Shown here one piece after another: positions 32,258 through 42,617 of a stretch of 64,000 nt of DNA. The stretch is taken from contig NC_090620.1 of NCBI RefSeq assembly GCF_004359215.1, forward strand, positions 1,210,717 through 1,274,716, written 5' to 3'. Position 1 is the first letter of the stretch. Each line of letters starts with the position of its first letter. The position numbers and the translations under genes were made by a program. Source of the stretch: Bremia lactucae. Lineage: Eukaryota > Oomycota > Peronosporomycetes > Peronosporales > Peronosporaceae. Below the pieces are notes generated by a model. That model did not search any database and was not told the DNA's origin. It worked only from the letters and a program-made list of their open reading frames with translations.

Positions 32258-33969
32258 TTAGTCTCGACGTGCTCTCGCAGCCTTAAAACGCGAGACTCGT
32301 TTCACGGGTTGCTGTAGAAACGAAAATTAGTAAACATGGAGCCATGAACTAATGCATACATATTATTGAGTACTCACAGCTTCGCCAACGGGTTCCAAAG
32401 TAACAATTTGCCCAGAATGGTTGCTAACCTGAAAACGTGACGTCCGCGTGTTTGAAAAAGGGGTGGTAACGGGTACAGGCACGGTTTCTAATGCCTCGTA
32501 GCTTTCATGCTCCATGATGCTTCCAGAAAATGCTGTCGACGCAGAGGTAGCCGGGACCGGGACCCCCGAAGTTGATGAATTTGCTGAAAAAGTGGGTTCC
32601 ATTGATGGCGCATTCTCCGCTTTTGGCGGCTCCGAAGACAGCTGTCTCTTTATTTCTTGACTCTCGGCATACGTCCTATTTGCCTTATCATTCGCCTTGT
32701 CGCGCATTTGCTTTGCCTTTTCTTCGAGATTTTTGTCCGACGGAGACAATTCTTTGGCCCGTTCAAATGCTTCAGCAGCTTCTTTATACTTTTCCAATGC
32801 AGCAAGAGCGCACGCCTTCCGGTAGTGTCCTTTCACCCATGGCTCGTGCAGTGAAATAGCTACGTCGGAATCTTCTAAGGCCAGCTTGTAGTTTTTCAGA
32901 CGATGATACGCTGCAGCGCGGTTGCCATACAAAATCTGCGAGCATTAACGATTAGCAAATAAGCCAATTCCTTAAGTTGGAAAGCGCACAATTAACTTAA
33001 CGCACATGAGACGTGGAGTTCAGCTCGATAGCTTGTGAATAATACTGGACGGCTTCCTTAAATCGTCGTTTGGCAAATGCGTTATTGCCGTTAGCCTTGA
33101 GAGCAGCTATCTGAGCTTCTACCGACTTAATCTCTTTTACTGCATTGTCCTCTTCATTTAGTCTGGCACCAGCAGCTTCAAGCTTTTCTAAGTCTTCCAT
33201 ACGCTTCATCATACCGTCCCAATTCCAGGCTGCCTGTTTCCTGTCTTGTTTCAGTCGCTCTTCTTCTTCCAGCTCAAAATATTCCTTGATGTCTGCATGC
33301 ACCATCAATTCTGATCACCATTTGCCTAACCAGTATTCTCTTATCTCTTACTTACCTTCATCCAAAGCAATTGGAATCGAGCCAAGCTGACTTTCCTCTT
33401 CGGTCTCCTGAATCTTAACAATATTTTCGTCCTCAAACATTTTCTGTAGTTGCGCGACGCTGTCCACGTCTGTCTTCTTCGAATTAAGCTCCTGTAAATT
33501 ATTCTCCTCTGTTTGTATCTGCTTAAGTAAAGCTTTAAAGCTAATTAAACGAAAACATTTCTTTAACTGGTATGGTGCACCTAGAGGAACATACCTTCCT
33601 TCTTGCGCTTAATAATATCAAGCGCTTGGGTTGCCGAGCGCCATGAAAAGTATTCGTCTCCAAGATTCGCCAGCACCTCATTCGAGTGCACAATCTTGCC
33701 AGGAATCATTGCACGCTTGCCTAATGGCACCATCACCTTGTGTGATATTTCATTGGGCAATTCCGTCAGCGCATCTGCCACAGCATCGAAGCGGTCTACC
33801 CGGTCCTGTAGTTTCGTTAGCTGCTCGCGGACATACTCAATGCGCTGCAACAAAGTTGCAGTAAAGAAGCGATCAATATTATGTTAGATAGAAGAAGGTG
33901 TCTTATCTCGCGCACCTCCAGCACCAGCCGCCTGCTTGCAGCTTCCGCCATCGCACCAAGAGTTGCCAT
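32258..33969 (-). CDS. URI-type prefoldin fused to TPR domain, with C-terminal URI box
   Basis: URI is the alpha-prefoldin core of the prefoldin-like module that works with the R2TP chaperone in assembling RNA polymerases. Six exons: 33969-33916, 33844-33595, 33532-33356, 33292-33006, 32935-32378, 32311-32258, with 62-71-bp introns, compatible phases and 459 residues. Residues 19-145 form a prefoldin coiled coil with the URI signature KVMVPLGKRAMIPGKIVH and GDEYF. About 226-335 hold three TPRs of the Hsp70/90-binding type (KANGNNAFAKRRF, YGNRAAAYHRL, VKGHYRKACALAAL supply the carboxylate-clamp K-N-N-K-R). The last exon encodes 17 residues with KRVSRFKAARARRD, the URI box. TPRs are not part of animal or yeast URI as I know it. 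Confidence 0.85.
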
Positions 33970-34119
33970 TGGTATTTTTAAGGGTAAATTTGTAAAATAG
34001 AAGCCAGGTCTTCTATTCGGAATTTTACTGGCAGGCGCGCAGTAAAATTCCGAATTCGTCTAAACGAAAACAGTGTAAGTTACACATAAAAAAACAATTG
34101 CAGCGAAAATTTGTCAATA
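33970..34119. promoter_or_regulatory. Bidirectional promoter URI-TPR / SNF5-HMG with 16-bp inverted repeat
   Basis: Only 150 bp separate the two divergent start codons. Inside is a perfect inverted repeat: ATTCGGAATTTTACTG at 34015-34030 and its reverse complement CAGTAAAATTCCGAAT at 34040-34055, with a 9-base GC-rich loop GCAGGCGCG. It could be a binding site for a dimeric factor, a hairpin in one leader, or a transposon footprint. Confidence 0.5.
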
Positions 34120-36322
34120 ATGGCCGGGCGAGAGTTCGCACACATCCAGCCGGTGTGTTAGTAGCGGAGGCATTCCTTAAAAAATTTCAACTAAATGCCT
34201 ACAACTTTTGCAATTCATCTGTGGTGTTTTCTGCCCACAGGATAATGCTGAGATCGAGCGCTCCGTGCTTTCGCAGGAGGTAGTACAATTTTAATCCACG
34301 TTCATGTCACCCAACGTTCGAATCTGTAGTCATAACTCTCTTGATGCTTTCATGATATATTCTAAACTTTTTTGTCGCCAGGTAGAGGCACTTCGAAATC
34401 GGCTGGGGCTGCGCCAAGTGGACGTGTCAAAGGAGTGCGGCGTGAACGCTAGTATGTTGTCGCAATGGATGTTGGGCAGATACAAGGGCAATATTGGCCG
34501 AGTAAGTGGCAGAGCTTTATTCAGTAGGGCAATATTTTTGTTAAATTAATAAAAACGATTCTTGAGACAGATAAATGGATTGATGGAGGCTTGGTTAATT
34601 CGCCGCCGCGGTGGAAAGCCGATGGATAAGGGCATGATGCGTAGGGTGACGACTAGATTCGTGTGATCGAGAACTAATGTACTTTGCTATATGTAAAGTA
34701 TTTACATCGACGACGAGCTCCCCAAAGCTAAAAGGGAGGTTGGAAGATATGAGTGATCCTCTGCAAGCAGTCAGGAGGTATGAAAGAAGTTGAGTTGACA
34801 TGTTAGTAGCTTATTTAATTCTTTATGTTGCTCTAGCAGGAAAGAGAGCATGATTCTAGCCCAGCGAACGCTGTACAATTACCCAAAGGTGGGCATTTTT
34901 TGTCTTTCAGCCACACTGATAACATTATTGTAAGGTTGTAGTTTCCAACGAGCGCGACATTACTGATTCCCATCCGACTCGATATTGACGTTGAGGGATA
35001 CCGATACATCGACTCTTTCTCATGGAATCTGTCGGTGAAATCTTTAAATTTCTATTTTCAGGCTTAATATATTGACACAGTCTTCAACCATAGATACGAG
35101 AAAGACTTTACTTATGAGACGTTCGCGGCTGCGCTTGTTCGAGATTTGGACCTTCCAAACTGCTTCTACGAGCGTATCGCAACATCGTTACGAGAGCAGG
35201 TTCAAAAGGCACAGAAGGCTCTTCCATGGCATGAAGCTGTAACACGCGAAAGTTTACATCCAATCTTTATAAATCTTCGACTAAACGATGCGATTTACAT
35301 CGATCGTTTCGAGTGGGATCTAAACGACCCAAATAATTCTCCAGAGTGTTTCGCCCAGGTCGTATGCGAAGACTTGGTGAGTCTGCTGCAATGATGTTAT
35401 TATTAAGCGCCTACTAATATAGACTATGACTGCGGTCTTTGACAGGGGTTAAGTGGCGAATTTGAAGCCCAAGTGGCATTGTCCATCCGCGAGCAACTTT
35501 ATGATTACTCGAGGGTAAGCGATGATAGTGTGATGCTATCGCATGCTTGAGATGCTGACATGAAAAACATGCTAAAAATACATGCTGAGGACAGCTTATC
35601 CGAGAAGGATTAAAAGATCGAATCACAAGGCTGCCGTCTGTCACCGCAGCGCTTCGCGATCGCCTTGATGCTGAAGCGTGGGGTCCCTCGGTTAAGTACA
35701 TTTTGGCGGACGATATACCGCAATTCGAGCGCGAAGACTTCAAGCGAATGCGCCCGCTGTCACGCCCTACGATCCACTTGACGCCATCACTGCCTATCAT
35801 AGCAAAGCCAAACCGTCCCCCTAAACCAGTCAATACGTTTCTCATGTTTTGCAGGCAAAATCGAAAGAAGATAATGGCGGACCACCCCTCTACCAGCGCT
35901 AAGGATGCGTCAAAAGTTCTCGGTGATATGTGGCAGAAGCTTTCTGAGAAGGAACGAGCAAGGTTTAAAGTATTCACCACTGGATTCTCGCGTGTTGCGT
36001 ATTGATTAAAATCTTTTGTAGCTACATCCCAATGACAGAGATGGAAAATCAGCGGCGAATGAACGAGTGGCGGATGAAAGAAAATGCTTTAAATGGCATG
36101 CATACGACACTGGCCGGTAACATGGCTGTAGCAACCTCCGCAGCTTTAAACACGCCAAGTCAGGTCAATTCCTCTGCCATTTCACGAACTTCAATGCTTC
36201 TTGCTCCTCGAGTTACGTCAAGTGCGGCATCTTCGTTTGATGATGTGGACGATGCCGATGCTGAGGATGACGACGACGAAGAAGATGATGACGATGATAC
36301 CGCTAGTGGCATTGTAGTTTAA
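34120..36322 (+). CDS. SNF5/SMARCB1-family chromatin remodelling subunit fused to HTH and HMG box
   Basis: SNF5 is a core subunit of nuclear SWI/SNF remodellers. Eleven exons: 34120-34152, 34241-34279, 34382-34501, 34571-34640, 34699-34777, 34840-34888, 34942-35030, 35094-35376, 35446-35514, 35595-35962, 36022-36322; phases close to 499 residues. Residues about 25-75 form a helix-turn-helix (LGLRQVDVSKECGVNASMLS). SNF5 repeat 1 begins LLIPIRLDIDVEGYR (about 136), repeat 2 FINLRLNDAIYIDRFEWDL. An HMG box (about 350-425) has RPPKPVNTFLMFCRQNRKK and ends with a spliced WQKLSEKERASY. The tail is acidic (about 473-499). Exon 5 limits and the weak donors GTCGGT and GTTTAA are the least certain points. 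Confidence 0.85.
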
Positions 36323-36402
36323 GCAAATTGCAGGAGACCAAATAACATGCTACTTAACAATCCTGCGTGTATTTTTTTTGGTGACTCTTCATACAAAACG
36401 CA

Positions 36403-36872
36403 TCAATTCTCTATCGATGTCTCTTCGCTGTCTCTTGTAGGCGTAAGTCGCCACTTGGACTGGTAATAGTGATTCTCGAGCTCAAACAATGCTGATGAGA
36501 TGTCTGAGCTTAAGTGCGAGATGTGCGCGTCCACGTCGTCGCACCTGTAGTTGACATTACTGTCAATTACCAGTTAAACTTAAACTGCACTAGCATTCAG
36601 TCTAACCGTTTGATCAATTCATCGGACGTGGAGTCGACGTTCTGGCTCATGCCTTCAAAGTCACCAAGCGCCAGTGATAACTTCATCTCAGAAACAAGTT
36701 TGAGTAGTGACTCGCTGGCCTGAACTAACGTCGTGGCATAAATGGAGCTCTGAAATGACTCGCGCGTATTGTTTGCAGAATCACGAATCTTGGAATTCTT
36801 TATCAGGCCCTTAAAATTTTCAACTAACTTCTCTACATTGTTGTCCAACCGCTGTCGGTATTCCTCCGCCAT
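36403..36872 (-). CDS. MED22: Mediator complex subunit MED22
   Basis: MED22 is a head-module subunit of Mediator, which bridges activators and RNA polymerase II. Two exons, 36872-36607 and 36544-36403, separated by a 62-bp intron (GTTAGA...ACAG), give 135 residues. The first exon matches MED22 by RLDNNVEKLVENFKGLIKNSKI and ESLLKLVSEMKLSLALGDF. The second supplies the coiled coil CDDVDAHISHLSSDISSALFE and ELENHYYQ. Read without splicing the frame stops after 91 residues and loses this helix. Metazoan MED22 is longer; fungal and protist forms are of this size. Convergent with SNF5-HMG, with only 80 bp between stops. Confidence 0.9.
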
Positions 36873-37188
36873 GTTCTGCGGTGAAAAAAATCGGATTTAT
36901 ACTTTAGAGTACTGGTTCAAACAAGACACTTTTCATCGCGAAATTTGAAGATACTAAATTTCGGCAGCAATTTTTATCTAGTAACATCTGTGCGATGCTT
37001 TTTAAAGCGACATTAAAACGACATGCAACTGTTGCTCGAATGGAGGTTCTAGATTCGCTTTCACTTCGCGTTTTCGCTCTTTAAAGAAAAGAAGGTATAG
37101 TTTTGTATCCAATCTAGCATGTTGCAGGTGAATAATAAAAGTGGAAGACCTTTTCCAGCAGTTGTTTGGCCAAACTATCGGTTGAAGT
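36873..37188. promoter_or_regulatory. Divergent promoter region MED22 / V-ATPase c copy 1
   Basis: The 316-bp gap between divergent start codons is AT-rich and holds no coding frame I trust. No specific element was identified. Confidence 0.35.
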
Positions 37189-37812
37189 ATGCTTACCCAA
37201 CTTGTAGCAGACGTATGCCCGTCGTCGGCCTCATTCTTCGGCTTTATGGGCGTTGCTTCTGCCCTCGTCTTCGCGAGTACGTTTTTCCAGCTCGGCTTAT
37301 CTGTATTGCAGCTGCAGCTTCACTGAAACTTGGATACAGTGATAAAATTAGTTAATTAATTGTAGCGATTTGCTGGTACGATTACAGACCTTGGAGCTGC
37401 TTACGGTACAGCCAAGTCGGGCGTAGGCATTGCCTCGATGGGTGTGATGCGGCCTGAGCTAGCGATGCGAAATATCATTCCGGTTGTCATGGCTGGTGTG
37501 CTCGGTATCTACGGTCTAATCGTGGCGGTGATTATTCAGGGCTCAATTGAGCCTCCAAACGGCAATTCTCCAAAGTACGGTTCATACTCGGGTTTTGCGC
37601 ACTTGGCTGCGGGCTTGTGTTGTGGTCTTAGTGGACTTGCCGCTGGTATGGCGATTGGTGTGGTTGGCGACGCAGGCGTGCGAGCTGTAGGACAACAAGA
37701 AAAGCTGTTTGTGAACATGATCTTGATCCTGATTTTCGCAGAAGCTTTAGGCCTGTACGGTTTGATCGTGGCATTGATTCTGTCTCAGAAGAAGAGCGAC
37801 TGCCCATCATAA
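37189..37812 (+). CDS. V-type H+-ATPase proteolipid subunit c (copy 1)
   Basis: Subunit c forms the rotating proton-carrying ring of the V0 sector in endomembranes. Exon 1 37189-37276, intron of 111 bp (GTACGT...TTACAG), exon 2 37388-37812, 170 residues. Four hydrophobic helices are visible. The start is [20 protein letters not shown], then [20 protein letters not shown], and helix 4 has [16 protein letters not shown] with the proton-binding Glu (E148). It pairs tail to tail with a nearly identical gene at 38060-38675. Confidence 0.95.
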
Positions 37813-38059
37813 TTGTCAGGAAGCTATAAGACGCTTACGGGCGTTACGTGAACTTGTGGTATTTGGTCAATCCCAATCAAAATTGAAAGTTGAATTCTTA
37901 CATTATAATTGAATGACTTTTACTTTATAAGTTTAAAAATTGACACAATAGTTAAGCTGATAAAGAATTTTTCGATTTTATAGAATTTTAGGTCTCATCG
38001 AAATGCTCTCGTGACTAAATCGCACCTTGTGCCGCAACCTCTAGACGAATCCACACTGC
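37813..38059. other. Shared 3' spacer between the inverted V-ATPase c genes
   Basis: The 247-bp AT-rich centre of the inverted gene pair. Both transcripts must terminate here. It is not itself palindromic to the eye, unlike the flanking coding arms. Confidence 0.6.
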
Positions 38060-38675
38060 TTATTCCGAGGGGCAGTCGCTCTTCTTTTGAGACAGAATCA
38101 ATGCCACGATCAAACCGTACAGGCCTAAAGCTTCTGCGAAAATCAGGATCAAGATCATGTTCACAAACAGCTTTTCTTGTTGTCCTACAGCCCGCACGCC
38201 TGCGTCGCCAACCACACCAATCGCCATACCGGCGGCTAGTCCGCTAAGACCACAACACAAGCCTGCAGCCAAGTGCGCGAAGCCTGAGTAAGAACCGTAC
38301 TTTGGGAAATTGCCGTTTGGAGGCTCAATTGAGCCCTGAATAATCACCGCCACGATTAGACCGTAGATACCGAGCACACCAGCCATGACAACCGGAATGA
38401 TATTACGCATTGCTAGCTCAGGCCGCATCACACCCATTGAGGCAATGCCTACGCCCGACTTGGCTGTGCCGTAAGCTGCTCCAAGGTCTGTAATCGTATC
38501 GGAAACAAATTAGTGGCAGATTGTAACACTGGCATATCAGACCTAAGCTTTCCCAAAAGGTCAAGCTGCAACGGATGCTGAACGTACTAGCAAAGACAAG
38601 AGCTGAAGCGACTCCCATAAAGCCAAAGAATGAGGCCGAAGATGGGCACACGTCTGCTACAAGTTGAGCCAGCAT
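38060..38675 (-). CDS. V-type H+-ATPase proteolipid subunit c (copy 2)
   Basis: Same protein as copy 1 on the opposite strand: exon 1 38675-38588, 100-bp intron (38587-38488, GTACGT...TTACAG), exon 2 38487-38060, 171 residues. I see few protein differences (MLAQ for MLTQ, NFPK for NSPK, a final Glu added). The exons also agree at most third codon positions, while the introns are unrelated apart from their ends. The proton-binding Glu and all helices are intact. Confidence 0.95.
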
Positions 38676-39116
38676 AATTTTCTTGAGGTAGTCAGCTTGT
38701 CTTTATTTGGGGTGACACTGGCAACGGGCACAACACCGATACTTAGTTAAATGACATACATGCATTCAGTTATTACACGCGGTCGCAGAAAAGGTGACTT
38801 TGACACCTCCAAGTCGCCAAGACCGCCACGATCACACACCTGGCTGGGGCAAAATTTCCTGTGTGGAAGTTTTTACCGCTCAAACCGCCCTTTAAATAGG
38901 ACTAGAGGTTTTACAGAGAAAACCTTAAGACAAAGATCCGTTTTTTAGAATCGATAAAATGTTTGAGTTCATTTATTGTCCCTTTGTAATTTTGTATCTT
39001 GTGAAAATGTCTTTGCGTCGCGTTTGGGTCTAATGTCGCCAAGACGGCCCCTCACGAGCTCGACATATTCTTTTGCAAATTGTCAAGCTGACAAAGGCTA
39101 ATCAAGAGGCAAAGTT
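38676..39116. other. Intergenic between V-ATPase c copy 2 and the Copia LTR
   Basis: Promoter side of V-ATPase c copy 2 followed by unclassified AT-rich sequence. It marks the right edge of the gene island. No open frame looks genuine. Confidence 0.35.
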
Positions 39117-39283
39117 GAAGATTGGGTCTCCGACCAGGGACCAAGAGCACCGAGCAGCTGCAATTGGCAATCTAGGATCGGCTAGCATAGGACAGGTTGA
39201 GCCTGGGCTCAATAACTCGAAATTCACTCCATCTCTTACGTTGTACTTCCTATTGCTACATGAGGCCTTATTGACTTCTAACA
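39117..39283 (+). repeat. Copia 5' LTR (short, about 167 bp)
   Basis: This stretch matches 45691-45858 (shared ATTGGGTCTCCGAC, GGCAATCTAGGAT, GAGCCTGGGCTCA, TATTGCTACA blocks). The other copy lies right after the end of a Copia RNase H frame and a purine tract, which identifies the pair as LTRs. Similarity ends at about 39283, before the presumed leader. Confidence 0.65.
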
Positions 39284-39440
39284 GATTTTGAGCCTAAATG
39301 CAACACGACACCAACGAGGGGGACCGCATTGAACACTCGTAATCGAGGTTCCACCCCGAGCCAGTCGCAAAAGGATTGGCATGGTGGACGACGTTGAGTA
39401 GAAAGTCATTGCCATTACACACGATAAAATATTAGGTAAA

Positions 39441-39784
39441 ATGTCTGACGAACGAGCTAATGCAACTCATGTGGGGCTTGCAGGACGCCTGGAGCGACTC
39501 GAAGAGTCCCAAACGAAGCTGGAAAAGGCGCTCGAGGGCGATCAAAATGCTCACAGGATTGGAACGCCACCATGCGTGGAAGCAGACAACATTCTTTTCA
39601 CGCCACAACGTGGTAGAGGAGCGCGGATGACGATATACCCGATTGGAGGCTCTCGAAGGACACCGCCTACGCCGACGGTACCACGGCCGGCAGTGCAAGC
39701 TCCACACTTCGGAACTCAGCATCCAGGGTACGGCATGCCCCTGCCGGAGTTGCAGCGTCTCTACGCAGCAGCGCAGTTCTGATC
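39441..39784 (+). pseudogene. Gag-like N-terminus of the Copia element
   Basis: The 113-residue open frame starts MSDERANATHVGLAGRLERL with a short coiled coil and goes on to a proline-rich PTVPRPAVQAPHFGTQHPGY segment. It then breaks exactly where Ty3 integrase sequence (TADHPE...QTERVN) begins. It lies 158 bp inside the 5' LTR, the usual place of gag. A gypsy gag is also possible. Confidence 0.4.
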
Positions 39785-40700
39785 ATCCAGAGCAGATGGT
39801 CAGACGGAACGCGTAAATTGCGTCCAATAGTATCCAAATTGAAGCGAGTGTTATCGATGGGCGAATTCGCCATCAACCATTCGGTACATGCGTCTACAAC
39901 GCATATATCTTTCTTCGTGAATGGCTTGCGCCATCCGCGCATACCCACTCAATTAGAGGGATCCTCTAGTCTAAGGGGGGGTTGGACTCGCACGAGCAAA
40001 ATCATTTCTGGCTCATGCTCATCACGCGTCGAAGTTACGAACGACGCGAGAAATGTCGAAGCAATCGACACCGAAGATGAGAAATATCGCACAGCAGTGC
40101 ACAAAGCGCACCGGAAAAGATAAAATAAATGAGTCAGCAGAGGAATTTCTGCTGGCTCGAGAATCAGTAATCCGTTTCGTACAGGATTCCATTGCTAACG
40201 CATTGGACCGTCAGAAACGGAATGCAGACAAACATGGAAGAGCAAATGATCGTTAATTTAAAATTAATGACCTAGTAATACTCTCTACGGTATACTTACC
40301 TAAGCGCGTCGTCACTAATGTGAGTAGCAGTAAACTACCCAAGTTCATTGGTCCATTCCGAGTACTGCATCGCAGAGGCAATGCGTACACAATAGAATTG
40401 CCAAGTAGGATGCGAACGCGTCCTACGTTTTACGTTGGTCGGTTCCGCCTGAACCATCAGTACGCTGTTTCTTTCAAGGTCGGATCTGACTACCCTTTTC
40501 AAGAATCCCTAAAAGATTATTGTGGTCACGAACCAGATTCTCATGCTGAATCTGAAAATTCTCATATCGGGTCCAAAGATCCTCGAAACCGCGATGAGCT
40601 GACGACAGCTCATCACGAACAGCGTGATGCTTCCATTCGTACTTCAACATCGGGTACGCACTCTTTGAACGGCTTTTTTAACCGTTTGATATAGTGAGCT
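39785..40700 (+). pseudogene. Ty3/gypsy integrase C-terminal half
   Basis: It starts at the DHP-x-(A/S)DGQTER segment of the integrase core (frameshifted) and goes on through ESVIRFVQDSIANALDRQKRNADKHGR (40053-40256). It then has a GPY/F module, KLPKFIGPFRVLHRRGNAY with TIELP, and FYVGRFRLN (40320-40480). Two or more frameshifts are present. The chromodomain follows at 40849. Confidence 0.75.
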
Positions 40701-40848
40701 TGCACCATCTTCTCCAACAAGTGACGCCTATCACGTTCGTATTCAAGACCCTCCTCCAATACATGGAGGTAGCGGTCGAGTTTGTCGATCTTCGACTCTA
40801 GATCCGACACACGGTTCGTATCTAATTTTTCCTCCTCCACCACAACCA

Positions 40849-41160
40849 TTGGTGGATTCCCACGAAGGCCAACGTTTCCTTGTGGAACGAATACAGAACC
40901 ACCGTGATGTGAAGGGGCAGCGAGCGATTTATCTTGTTCGCTGGCGCGGTTATCCACCTTCACATGACAGCTGGGAGCCTCGTTCCCAGCTGGTTGTTGA
41001 AGGTGAGGGCCTCGTCCGTCAGTATGACGAGACCTATCCTATAGATCAGAAGGACCATCGGAGAACACGCGCCCCTGGCGCATGTAAACTGATTGCAAAA
41101 CGCCAAATCGCAAATCGCATCGCGTATCTATATAGAGATACGAGCACTTACCCAGAGTGA
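40849..41160 (+). pseudogene. Chromodomain of a Ty3 chromovirus
   Basis: FLVERIQNHRDVKGQRAIYL followed by VRWRGYPPSHDSWEPRSQLV is a well-preserved chromodomain at the integrase C-terminus, with aromatic positions F/Y, W and W kept. Such domains bind methylated histone tails and steer integration. The frame is open for about 100 codons but separated from the GPY/F module by a frameshifted spacer, so it probably no longer forms part of a working integrase. Confidence 0.75.
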
Positions 41161-42226
41161 AGAAAGGGAGCAAACACCCCCTTTCACTCGTTTCGTGTTG
41201 TCGACACAACACGGACAGCCACGTGAGGCATGGAAGTCCTGCCACACGAGACAACCGATGCAATTTAAACCTTGCACTGGTTGGAGGTCGTTTTCTCAAA
41301 CTTAACGCGAATCGCGTTAAGTCTTTGAAGACAGGCTTCGCGTCCAATGGCTTTGATATTGCGAATAAACGCGCTCCAGGCAGGCTTCAGCGAGATTTTA
41401 TCTCGCTTCTTGTTGCCACTATACCATCGATGCTTAGGAAAGCATCGAGATAAAAATCCTCCTCAGTGAAGTTCTTCGCGCTGGAATCAAGGTCATGTAG
41501 CTTTGTCGCAATACATAAAGGATATTATTTGTGATGAGTAGTCTCTCCAGACATGCTACTGAGTAGCCGTTCTGCCAAAAGCCACGGCTTTTCGCAGGGG
41601 CAAGACGAGACATTATCTTGTTTTCGCTCCCCTGAGTGGTTACCACTTAAGCAGGGGTACCACAAGAACTTTATTACGATGGCTACGCTATCTCCATCAC
41701 CACGCACAGAAATATGTCCGTATGACGGCACGGGAGACGGTGCTGGCGATGAGGAATCATCCTCATCGTCTGAACCAAACATGCTATAGCGAATGCTATT
41801 ACACGTCTATCCGATTGAGCTCCCTCACTCGAAAACTCATAGTCAGCCGCCTGACGATGATCAGGCGACTGTTCTGCTCTCTTCAAGTCGGCCATTTCGT
41901 TCAACTCGCATTCGTAGTCGACCTCCAAACAGGGGTCGCATTCACGTGTTAAATTACCACGTGCACCCGCAACATCTAGTGTTGCGGGAGTAGATGATAC
42001 TACGACAGACGAAACGTCTGCCGCAAGAGATAATTATTTGTCGCCCGCGGCTTTATGAACCGCAGCCGAAAGCGCCGCACTATTCGCATACCGCATGGAC
42101 TTGTTAACCATGCGATAGAATAAAAAATAATGGCTCTTACCAATCAGCATCGTTTTCAATTAAGGTCTTAAAGTGACCGCTCTATAAAATGACAATCAGA
42201 GTGGTTGCTGTTTAAGGGAGGGGTGA
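41161..42226 (+). other. 3' untranslated region of the Ty3 element, to the polypurine tract
   Basis: A non-coding-looking 1-kb stretch with many short palindromes in which 8-12-base words are repeated in inverted form. Its last part (about 42005-42226) resembles 54506-54732. It ends in TTTAAGGGAGGGGTGA, a polypurine tract, immediately before an LTR. Confidence 0.55.
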
Positions 42227-42617
42227 TGTGACGTGGTGTATCGTAACATGAAATTAACACTTAAAGGTCGTTATTTAATATATTATCTAAACGGTAGATT
42301 ATGCTTGGCGAATATTTCTTACGTAGTAACTTTCAGAAAGCTTATCCATTTGTAGATATAAGCCATTATATCTACGCGGTCGATTCAGCGCTGGACGCGC
42401 GCAAAGAGAGAGACAGATAAGACTTTATTGAATGTTTTGTATTAGTTTATAATTAAGTTAGTATTCGAAAGATAGAAACAGAATAACTTTACTATAATAA
42501 ATACAGTTTACTTTTAGCCCTTTTTAAAGCAAGTGTCTTTAAGAGAGTCTTCCTCCGCACGTACTAGTGTACGTGAAGTGACGTGAGGCATCACTCGCAC
42601 TGGAGTAGTGCGAAGTC
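42227..42617 (+). repeat. LTR (family B), 3' end truncated
   Basis: It starts TGTGACGTGGTGTATCG after a polypurine tract and matches 54733-55183 and the reverse complement of 7795-8284. Colinearity ends at about 42617 (GAGTAGTGCGAAGT), about 60 bases short of the expected GTTACA end, where minus-strand RNase H sequence begins. Confidence 0.75.

Noticed and set aside
40613..40963. 116-codon minus-strand frame with a coiled-coil look
   Set aside because: It is opposite the spacer between the integrase GPY/F module and the chromodomain, whose plus-strand motifs are clear.
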